DNA from: Xanthomonas arboricola
GTDB taxonomy: Bacteria; Pseudomonadota; Gammaproteobacteria; Xanthomonadales; Xanthomonadaceae
Length of the DNA: 41,353 nt
Assembly (NCBI RefSeq): GCF_003353015.1
Contig: NZ_QREM01000008.1
Coordinates: forward strand, 335,052-376,404
Direction: 5' to 3'
The number at the start of each line of letters is the position of its first letter. The first letter of the stretch is position 1. The notes beneath the pieces are model-generated. The model ran no database searches, was not told the DNA's origin, and worked only from the letters and a program-made list of their open reading frames with translations. The translations under genes and the position numbers were made by a program. Of the stretch, positions 34,964 through 41,353 are shown in pieces.

Positions 34964-37318
34964 ATGCAGCATCACTCGATTGCCTTGTCTCCGCTGTGTT
35001 GGCTGGCGTTGCTTGCCGCCTGCATCAGCTTCGCCGGCAGCGCGGCGCCACGCGCGGACGACGCGGGTTTCAGCGCGGTGGATCCGTTCGTCGGCACCGG
35101 TGGCGAAGGCCACACCTATCCCGGCGCCACGCTGCCGTTCGGCATGGTGCAGCTGAGCCCGGACACGCAGATCAAGCCGCGCAAGGAGGCCTATGGCTGG
35201 GCCGCCGGTTACCGACATGGCGACAGCACGATTGTCGGCTTCTCGCATACGCACTTTTCCGGCTCCGGGCATTCGGACCTGGGCGATGTCCTGCTGATGC
35301 CGCAAACCGGCCAGGTCAAGCTCGAACGCGGCGATGCCGCCACACCGGGCAGCGGCTACACCGCGCAGTTCGACCACGCCAGCGAGCAGGCGCAGCCCGG
35401 CTACTACGCGGTGACCTTGAAGGACCGCAACATCCGCGCCGAACTCACCGCCAGTGCGCGCGTGGGTGTGCATCGCTATCAGTTTCCCAAGGGCGTACCG
35501 GCGCATGTGCTGGTGGACCTGCGCACCAGCCTGTACGACTACCCCGGCAAGGTGCAGTGGTCGCGGCTGCGCGTGCGCAGCGACGGCACCGTCACCGGCT
35601 TTCGCGAAACCCGCGGCTGGGCGCCCGGCCGCCAGTTGTACTTCGCCATGCGCTTTTCGCGCCCGCTCACCGCCACGCAGTTGCACGACACCGAACAGGA
35701 CATTCCGTACAAGGGCTTTCCGCCGCCGGGCGAGAAAAATCCCGCGCAGCGCGCACAGATCGAAGGCCGGCAACTGGTCGGCGTGTTCGATGTCGCCAAC
35801 GATGGCACGCCGCTGGTGGTCAAGGTCGCGCTGTCGCCGGTCAGCGAGGCCGGCGCCATCGCCAATCTCGATGCGGAGGTGCCCGGCTTCGATTTCGACC
35901 GCGTGCGCGCCGACGCGCGTGCGCAATGGACGCAGGCGCTGTCGGCGATCGACGCGCAAGGCACACCGCAACAACGCACCCAGCTCTACACCGCGCTGTA
36001 CCACACCCTGCTCGGCCCCACCCTGTTCATGGACAGCGACGGCCAGTACCGCGGGCCGGACAATGCCGTGCATCAGGCGCGTGGCTGGACCCACTACTCC
36101 ACCTTCTCGCTGTGGGACACCTACCGCGCACTGCATCCGTTGCTGACCCTGGTGCAGCCGCCGCAACGCAGCAGCGACATGGTCAATTCCCTGCTCGCCT
36201 CGCGCCGCGAGAGCGCCTACGGCATCCTGCCGGTCTGGGCGTTCCACGGCCTGGAAACCTGGTGCATGATCGGCTACCACGCCGTGCCGGTGATTGCCGA
36301 CGCCTACATGAAAGGCATCGGCGGCTTCGATGCCAACGAAGCCTTGGAGGCCATGGTCGCCAGCGCCAACTACGGCCCCTACGACGGCATCGCGCAGTAC
36401 CGCGCGCTGGGCTACGTGCCCATCGACGAAGAAGGCGAAGCCGCCTCCAAGACACTGGAATACGCCTTCGACGACTGGACCATCGCGCGCATGGCCGACA
36501 AGCTCGGCAAGCCCACCATCGCCGCGGAATTCAGCAAGCGCGCCGGCAACTGGAAGCACGCCTTCGACCCGGCCACCGGCTACATGCGCGCGCGCACCCG
36601 TGCCGGCAATTTCCGCGCGCCGTTCGACCCCTCGGCCAGCGGCTACGGCAGCGACTACACCGAAGGCAATGCCTGGCAATACTCCTGGTATGTGCCGCAG
36701 GACGTCGCCGGGCTTGCCGCCGCGCATGGCGGCGATGACCAACTGCTCGCGCGCCTGGATGCAGTGTTCGATGCCAAGGTCGACCCCAAGATATTCGCGC
36801 ACATGGAAGACATCACCGGCCTGATCGGCTGGTACGCGCACGGCAACGAACCCAGCCACCATGTCGCCTATCTGTACGCCTACGCCGGCCAGCCCTGGCG
36901 CAGCCAGGCGCGGCTGAGCCAGATCATGGACACCCAGTACCACGCCGGCCCCGAGGGCCTGGCCGGCAACGACGACCTCGGCCAGATGTCGGCCTGGTAC
37001 GTGTTCACCACGCTGGGCTTCTATCCGGTGGCACCGGGCAGCAACCAGTACATCATCGGCCGCCCGTTCCTGCCGCGCGCCACGCTCAACCTGCCCAATG
37101 GCAAGCGCTTCAGCGTGATCGCCGATGGCCTGAGCAAGGCGCGCAGCTACGTCGGCAGCGCCACCCTCAACGGCCAGGCACTGAATCGCGCCTACCTCAC
37201 CCACGAGGAAATCCAGGCCGGCGGCGAGTTGCGCTTCCGCATGCAGGCCACGCCGAATACGCAATGGGCCACCGATCCGGCGCAGCGGCCGTATTCGATG
37301 TCGACGCAGACGCGCTGA
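34964..37318 (+). CDS. Glycoside hydrolase family 92 alpha-mannosidase, exported
   Basis: The 784-residue enzyme has a signal peptide (about 1-28, cleaved near GSAAP). The GH92 N-terminal beta-sandwich starts VDPFVGTGGEGHTYPGA and continues FSHTHFSGSGHSDLGD. The (alpha/alpha)6 catalytic domain carries the conserved GNEPSHHVAY (general-acid Glu629 region) and GNDDLGQMSAWYVFTTLGFYPV. GH92 enzymes are Ca2+-dependent exo-alpha-mannosidases that trim mannose from N-glycans, acting in the periplasm or outside. In Xanthomonas, N-glycan degradation supports growth on plant glycoproteins; here the gene stands alone. The stop is one base from the stop of the convergent DUF429 gene. Confidence 0.94.
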   Translation: MQHHSIALSPLCWLALLAACISFAGSAAPRADDAGFSAVDPFVGTGGEGHTYPGATLPFGMVQLSPDTQIKPRKEAYGWAAGYRHGDSTIVGFSHTHFSGSGHSDLGDVLLMPQTGQVKLERGDAATPGSGYTAQFDHASEQAQPGYYAVTLKDRNIRAELTASARVGVHRYQFPKGVPAHVLVDLRTSLYDYPGKVQWSRLRVRSDGTVTGFRETRGWAPGRQLYFAMRFSRPLTATQLHDTEQDIPYKGFPPPGEKNPAQRAQIEGRQLVGVFDVANDGTPLVVKVALSPVSEAGAIANLDAEVPGFDFDRVRADARAQWTQALSAIDAQGTPQQRTQLYTALYHTLLGPTLFMDSDGQYRGPDNAVHQARGWTHYSTFSLWDTYRALHPLLTLVQPPQRSSDMVNSLLASRRESAYGILPVWAFHGLETWCMIGYHAVPVIADAYMKGIGGFDANEALEAMVASANYGPYDGIAQYRALGYVPIDEEGEAASKTLEYAFDDWTIARMADKLGKPTIAAEFSKRAGNWKHAFDPATGYMRARTRAGNFRAPFDPSASGYGSDYTEGNAWQYSWYVPQDVAGLAAAHGGDDQLLARLDAVFDAKVDPKIFAHMEDITGLIGWYAHGNEPSHHVAYLYAYAGQPWRSQARLSQIMDTQYHAGPEGLAGNDDLGQMSAWYVFTTLGFYPVAPGSNQYIIGRPFLPRATLNLPNGKRFSVIADGLSKARSYVGSATLNGQALNRAYLTHEEIQAGGELRFRMQATPNTQWATDPAQRPYSMSTQTR

Positions 37319-37319
37319 G

Positions 37320-38027
37320 TCAGTAGTGGATGCCCATGCGCAGCCCGCAGGCATCGCGCTCCACCACCGCCGGCAGGCTGCCGGCGGTGCCTGCGGCAAT
37401 GCGCTGCGCGCTCCAGCAGGCCACCAGGGCATCCAGCACATCGTCCGGCTTGGCCAGCGCACGCGGCACGCGCTCCAGCAACGCGGCCACCTGCCTGGCG
37501 CCATAGCACTGGCCCAGCAAGGCGGCGCGCTGTTGGTGGCCCGCGCTGCTCTTCTTGCCCGCCGCCAGGCCGTGCCCGCCGGCGAGCACGGCGAACGACA
37601 CCTCCGGGTGCACCTCGAACACGCGCTCCGCCCACGCCGGATCGGCGCGCACCGCATCGTCCCAGGCGCGAATCTTCGACAGCAGCGCAAACGACTGCAC
37701 GCCAAAGCCGCGCTGCCCGTCGTGGTCCAGCACCCGGTGCAACGCAGAGGCTTCCGCCTGCGTACGCGCATGCAACATGCCCCGCAGTGGCGCGGCAAAG
37801 ATGCTGCAGGCGCGGCGCCCACCGACAAAGCGCCGCGCCTGCGCGTCCGCAGCGCGGGGCGCGTGCTCGCTCAAGCCGATCGGCATATCCACGCCCAGCA
37901 CAGCGACGCCGCCCAATGCGCTCGCCAGCGCGGCAACACTGGGGTAGCCGGCGAACTGCAAGCCATCGCCGGCCTCCCACACCGCCAGCCAGCCGCTGCC
38001 GGCGCCATCGATTCCCACACACTGCAT
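37320..38027 (-). CDS. DUF429 protein
   Basis: The 235-residue protein starts with the family's RNase-H-like strand QCVGIDGAGSGWLAVW and continues with VLGVDMPIGLSEHAPRAADAQAR, RRACSIFAAPLRG and VFEVHPEVSFAVLAGG, all typical of DUF429. The acidic residues in VGIDGA, GVDMPIG and EVHPE are placed like a metal-binding nuclease or ATPase centre, but function is unproven for the family. It is transcribed leftwards, convergent with GH92 and divergent from the SDR gene (183 bp apart). Confidence 0.9.
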   Translation of the reverse strand: MQCVGIDGAGSGWLAVWEAGDGLQFAGYPSVAALASALGGVAVLGVDMPIGLSEHAPRAADAQARRFVGGRRACSIFAAPLRGMLHARTQAEASALHRVLDHDGQRGFGVQSFALLSKIRAWDDAVRADPAWAERVFEVHPEVSFAVLAGGHGLAAGKKSSAGHQQRAALLGQCYGARQVAALLERVPRALAKPDDVLDALVACWSAQRIAAGTAGSLPAVVERDACGLRMGIHY

Positions 38028-38210
38028 TGCTGTCCTCCTGGTCGTGGCCTGCAGTCACGGTGCTACGGCATCGCCCGCACGCTAGCTGCGTGACGCGTTC
38101 ACATCATGCACAACATTCGTTCACCCGCACGCATCGCGGTGGTTTCCAGACTGCTCCGCATCGGCCGCAGCACGCTGCGGCCTTGTCGTCCCCCACTGCA
38201 GGAGCCAGTC

Positions 38211-39113
38211 ATGTCCAGCACCAAGAACCAGTACGAGATGCAGAACCCGCTCACCCAGTTTCCGCAGCCCAAGTTCCCCGAGCAGACCCAGCAAGCGCCG
38301 GGCACCATCCATGCGTTGCAGCCCAAAGCCGACCACGGCGAGCAGAGCTACCAGGGCTTCGGCCGCTTGAAGGGCCGCAAGGCGCTGATCACCGGCGCGG
38401 ACTCGGGCATCGGCCGCGCCACCGCGATTGCCTACGCACGCGAAGGCGCCGACATCGTGCTGAACTACCTGCCGGAAGAAGAGCAGGACGCCGCGGAAGT
38501 GGTGAAGTTGATCCAGGCCGAAGGCCGCAAAGCCATCAGCATCCCCGGCGACCTGAAGGACGAAGCGTTCTGCAATGAATTGGTCGCACGCGCGGTCAAG
38601 GAACTCGGCGGGCTGGACCTGTTGGTCAACATCGCCGGCAAGCAGACTGCGATGAAGGACATTGCCGACATCACCACCGAGCAGTTCGACGCCACCTACA
38701 AGACCAACGTGTACGCGATGTTCTGGCTGTGCAAGGCGGCCATCCCGCACCTGCCGCCGGGCGCATCCATCATCAACACCGGCTCGATCCAGTCCTACCA
38801 GCCCTCGCCGACGCTGCTGGACTATGCCTCCACCAAGGCGGCCATCGTCAACTTCACCAAGGGCCTGGCCCAGCAGATCGCCGACAAGGGCATCCGCGTC
38901 AACGCGGTCGCACCCGGCCCGGTGTGGACCCCGCTGCAGCCCAGCGGCGGCCAGCCGCCGGAAAAGATTCCCGACTTCGGCTCGGAAACCCCGCTCAAGC
39001 GTGCCGGCCAGCCGGTGGAGATGGCGCCGCTATATGTGATCCTGGCCTCGCAGGAGTCCAGCTATGTGACGGGCGAAGTATTCGGCGCCACCGGCGGCTT
39101 GTTGCTGTCCTGA
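38211..39113 (+). CDS. SDR-family oxidoreductase (YghA-like)
   Basis: The 300-residue protein is an extended short-chain dehydrogenase. It has a 50-residue N-terminal tail rich in Gln and Pro, then the nucleotide-binding TGADSGIG (61-68), NIAG, the catalytic Ser region NTGSIQSYQ, Tyr205 and Lys209 (YASTK), and the C-terminal AAPLY-type helix. The tail and [21 protein letters not shown] are characteristic of the YghA group, NADP(H)-dependent enzymes with broad or unknown substrates and stress links. ATG 38211 has a good ribosome-binding site (CAGGAG) seven bases upstream. The long open frame before it was not used. Confidence 0.94.
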   Translation: MSSTKNQYEMQNPLTQFPQPKFPEQTQQAPGTIHALQPKADHGEQSYQGFGRLKGRKALITGADSGIGRATAIAYAREGADIVLNYLPEEEQDAAEVVKLIQAEGRKAISIPGDLKDEAFCNELVARAVKELGGLDLLVNIAGKQTAMKDIADITTEQFDATYKTNVYAMFWLCKAAIPHLPPGASIINTGSIQSYQPSPTLLDYASTKAAIVNFTKGLAQQIADKGIRVNAVAPGPVWTPLQPSGGQPPEKIPDFGSETPLKRAGQPVEMAPLYVILASQESSYVTGEVFGATGGLLLS

Positions 39114-39182
39114 GCAGCCCAGAGAACGCGTTTCCAGCCCAGCGCCACCAGGGCCCCGCCGATCGCTGCGTGCGCAGCGATC

Positions 39183-39303
39183 GGCATTTCTTCCGTGGCA
39201 TTTCTTCCGTGGCATTTCTTCCGTGGCATTTCTTCCGTGGCGTTTCCTCGGTGGCGTTTCCTCGGAGGGCATTTCTTTGGCGGCGTTTCTTCGGCGGCGT
39301 TCT
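39183..39303. repeat. Tandem array of a 14-bp unit, about eight copies
   Basis: The unit is GGCATTTCTTCCGT. The first four copies (39183-39238) are identical. The next four (39239 to about 39303) drift to GGCGTTTCCTCGGT and related forms while the 14-base period holds. The unit is not a multiple of three and no gene runs through it. Confidence 0.9.
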
Positions 39304-39400
39304 TGGTACCGGCGACGGTATAGACGGGTGACGCATCGGCGGGACGTACACGCACGATGGTTAAACCGGCGACGCAACGCTGGCTACGAGCACCCGTAAG

Positions 39401-39449
39401 CTCCCCCTTCTCCCCCCGGGAGAAGGTGCCCGAAGGGCGGATGAGGGTG
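39401..39449 (+). repeat. Dispersed palindromic element next to GH30, copy 1
   Basis: It contains a hairpin CCTTCTCCC-CCC-GGGAGAAGG (39406-39426), then TGCCCGAAGGGCGGATGAGGGTGC. The same module in the same orientation lies at 41168-41215 on the other side of the GH30 gene. Such GGGAGAAGG-type elements are common between xanthomonad genes; the hairpin could also end transcription. Confidence 0.8.
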
Positions 39450-39485
39450 CGCAATCCCTACTAAAACTCCGCCCACAGTCCGCGC

Positions 39486-41066
39486 TTACTGCATCACCAC
39501 CGTCTGGATCGCATGCGCCGGGATCTCCAACTCACTGGACGCGGTGCCCACATACAGGTTGTAGCGGATCGCCACGTCGCTGGCATTCATCACCACCGTC
39601 GCCAGGCTGCCATCGGTATTGAGAAACGACGTCGTTGCCAGATTGCTACGGCTGCTGGCCGCACTCACCCGCCGCGCGCCGGGGCGGATGAACTTGGAAA
39701 AATGGCCGATATACCAATAGCTCGGCGTGTAGATCACATCACCTGTGCGCGTATCGGCATGCACCGGCGCAAAGCAGTAGTTGCCCACATGGTTCGGCCC
39801 GCCATGTTCGTCAAGCAGGATGTTCCAGTCCGTCCAGCCCACCGCACCGTGATTGAGATCGTTGATGATCGCGGTGCCATAGCGCTCGCCGTTGGGCCAA
39901 TGCTGCAGCTTCGCCGGGTCGAACTTTTCCACCGCTGCTTCGGTCAGCAAGAGCGGCTTGTCCGGATACGCCTGCGCCACCGCCGCCACGTTCTCCACCA
40001 TCGGCGCGAACCCGGCCCAGGTCTCGTACCAGTGGAAGCCCATGCCCCACGCGTATCTCGCCGCGTCCGGGTCATCGAAGATCACGTGCGCGCGGTGCAG
40101 CATCATGTCGCGGTTGTGATCCCATACGATGATCTTGCAGTCGCCATAGCCCGCCTGCTCCATCGTCGGACCAAGATGATTTTTCAGAAAGTCGCGCTCT
40201 TCCTCGGCGGAAAACACCATCGACTCCCAGGTCTGTACCGCCATCGGCTCGTTCTGCAGGCTGATGCCCCAGATCGGGATGCCGGCCTTTTCGTAGGCCG
40301 CAATAAAGCGCGTGTAGTAGGTCGCCCAGGCCTGCGCATACGCGGGCAGCAGCTTGCCGCCCTTGAGCATGTTGTTGCTGTCTTTCATGAAGGCCGGCGC
40401 GCTCCACGGGCTGGCAAATGTCGTCAACGTGCCGCCGGCCGCCGCGATGGCCTGGCGCAGCATCGGGATGCGATAACGCTCATCGTGCCTGACCGAAAAG
40501 CTCTTCAGCGCCGCATCGCCGTCCTTGATGTAGGTATAGCTGCCGCTGCTGAAATCCGAGCTGTGGATGGTGGTACGCGCCAACGTATAACCAATGCCCT
40601 TTTGCGGGTCGTAGTAGGCAGTGAGCAAGGCGCGCTGCGCAGGCTTGGGCAGCCTGGCGAAGGTCTCGGCACTGGCATCGGTGATCGCCCCGCCAATGCC
40701 CAGCACCTGCTGGAAGCGCCGCTGCGGATTGACGAAGATGGAGTTCTCCTTCTCGGTCAACGCATGCCCGGCCCTGGGCGCATCGACAGTGCTGGCGCGC
40801 ATCTGCTGCGTTGCACCTTGGGCGGAGGTGTAGACGCGTAGTGCACCGGCGGGTGCTACTGGCGGAACAGCAGCACCCGCAACCGCAGCGTCTACCGCCG
40901 TCGATGCGGGCGTGGATGCAGACGGCGCCGTCGATGCCGGCATCGGAATCGGCGTTGCTGCTGTTGCAGATGCTGCTGTTGCAGATGCAGATGCCAACAC
41001 CGCTTCAGTCGCAGCACCCCAAACCCCCAGAACCCCCACCATCGACCACGCAATCGCTCGCTTCAC
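39486..41066 (-). CDS. Glycoside hydrolase family 30 enzyme, exported
   Basis: The 526-residue enzyme has a signal peptide (KRAIAWSMVGVLGVWGAAT), a roughly 50-residue Ala/Ser/Thr/Pro linker (about 25-75) and a GH30 (beta/alpha)8 barrel with a C-terminal beta-sandwich. The acid/base is Glu273 in SLQNEP and the nucleophile is Glu376 in LLLTEAAVE. Other landmarks are QQVLGIGGAITDASAE and YTLARTTIHSSDFS. The sequence belongs to the glucosylceramidase/beta-1,6-glucanase side of GH30 rather than the xylanase side, judging by GGAITDASAE and the full-length C-terminal domain. GTG 41066 is chosen because GGGAGG precedes it and the signal peptide begins there. It is flanked by direct copies of a dispersed element. 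Confidence 0.92.
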   Translation of the reverse strand: MKRAIAWSMVGVLGVWGAATEAVLASASATAASATAATPIPMPASTAPSASTPASTAVDAAVAGAAVPPVAPAGALRVYTSAQGATQQMRASTVDAPRAGHALTEKENSIFVNPQRRFQQVLGIGGAITDASAETFARLPKPAQRALLTAYYDPQKGIGYTLARTTIHSSDFSSGSYTYIKDGDAALKSFSVRHDERYRIPMLRQAIAAAGGTLTTFASPWSAPAFMKDSNNMLKGGKLLPAYAQAWATYYTRFIAAYEKAGIPIWGISLQNEPMAVQTWESMVFSAEEERDFLKNHLGPTMEQAGYGDCKIIVWDHNRDMMLHRAHVIFDDPDAARYAWGMGFHWYETWAGFAPMVENVAAVAQAYPDKPLLLTEAAVEKFDPAKLQHWPNGERYGTAIINDLNHGAVGWTDWNILLDEHGGPNHVGNYCFAPVHADTRTGDVIYTPSYWYIGHFSKFIRPGARRVSAASSRSNLATTSFLNTDGSLATVVMNASDVAIRYNLYVGTASSELEIPAHAIQTVVMQ

Positions 41067-41353
41067 CGTGCACCCTCCCAGGTTGGTGACCAAGCCTAAC
41101 CGAGCAACGCGGCGCAACATCGCGCAACAAACGAGCGCAACCATGCATCCTTCCATCGCCGGACTTTCCCTTCTCCCCTCGGGAGAAGGTGGCCCGAAGG
41201 GCCGGATGAGGGTACGTCTGCCAAGAGTGCAACCCGCCCACACTTGCAATCAAGGCAACAACATAAACCCCATTGGAAAGACAGCCCCACTGATCCAGCA
41301 AACGTACCCTCACCCCAACCCCTCTCCCGCTGGAGAGGGGCTTTGGTCCGCTT
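41067..41353. other. Right-edge interval upstream of GH30
   Basis: It carries the second copy of the dispersed element and, at 41304-41340, a related module (CCCTCACCCCAACCCCTCTCC with a hairpin CCCCTCTCC-CGCT-GGAGAGGGG at 41319-41340). The GH30 promoter should lie here, but I cannot point to it. Confidence 0.55.
41168..41215 (+). repeat. Dispersed palindromic element next to GH30, copy 2
   Basis: CCCTTCTCCCCTCGGGAGAAGG followed by TGGCCCGAAGGGCCGGATGAGGGT is the same module as 39401-39449 in the same orientation. Confidence 0.8.

Larger units (their letters stand above)
39114..39485. other. Repeat-bearing interval between convergent SDR and GH30 genes
   Basis: It holds a 14-bp tandem array (39183-39303) and a palindromic dispersed element (39401-39449). 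No gene or other signal was found. Confidence 0.6.

Noticed and set aside
33671-37828. Very long minus-strand open frame (1385 codons) opposite the GH92 gene
   Set aside because: It is produced by strong codon bias on the opposite strand. The GH92 reading has signal peptide, catalytic motifs and full length, whereas this one has none.
39183-39303. Possible CRISPR-like array
   Set aside because: The units are 14 bp in direct tandem without spacers, so it is a simple tandem repeat.

Overview
The window is high-GC proteobacterial chromosome that reads as Xanthomonas or a very close relative. The main reasons are the lexA2-imuA-imuB-dnaE2 mutagenesis cassette with a TGTACA-type LexA2 operator, a lysine/alanine-rich histone H1-like gene, a PaoABC-type aldehyde oxidase operon, many secreted glycoside hydrolases, and short palindromic repeats scattered between genes. 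No rRNA, tRNA, CRISPR array, intact insertion sequence or prophage was seen. The species cannot be fixed from the sequence alone.

Layout. Positions 1-540 hold intergenic repeats. Positions 540-8241 carry, all on the minus strand, a PAS-AraC regulator, a small exported protein, an S9 prolyl-oligopeptidase-type exopeptidase, a MetA-pathway-type outer-membrane protein and an OPT-family oligopeptide transporter with a clear terminator. A small exported protein of unknown function (8602-9132) and a wrecked HDOD gene (9170-9405) follow. Positions 9733-15839 are the SOS mutagenesis operon, read leftwards: lexA2, imuA, imuB, dnaE2. Its operator is a perfect palindrome at 15866-15883. A decayed Doc/Fic-type toxin gene lies just upstream, at about 15965-16188.

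Positions 16239-19096, also leftwards, hold a DUF763 protein translationally coupled to a GIY-YIG-like nuclease-fold protein, then a cupin, then the H1-like protein. Positions 19371-23304 are the overlapping paoA-paoB-paoC operon for a molybdenum aldehyde oxidase. A DUF421 membrane protein and a Tat-type GH3 beta-glucosidase follow. A UvrA paralogue (26906-29449) sits between clusters of the dispersed repeat. From 30105 onwards come an HD-domain hydrolase, an EAL phosphodiesterase, a cyclic-nucleotide-binding/thioredoxin-reductase-like fusion that lacks the redox CxxC, an AlkB-like dioxygenase, a GH92 mannosidase, a DUF429 protein, an SDR oxidoreductase and a GH30 glycosidase.

Themes. One theme is DNA damage and repair: imu cassette, UvrA paralogue, AlkB-like protein and possibly DUF763/GIY-YIG. 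A second is degradation of plant-type glycans and peptides: GH3, GH92, GH30, S9 peptidase, OPT transporter. A third is detoxification of aldehydes and other redox chemistry. The imu cassette is a known system. The least characterised unit is the coupled DUF763/GIY-YIG pair. The accessory signals are two pseudogenes, a MITE-like 103-bp repeat with terminal inverted repeats, and several tandem arrays.
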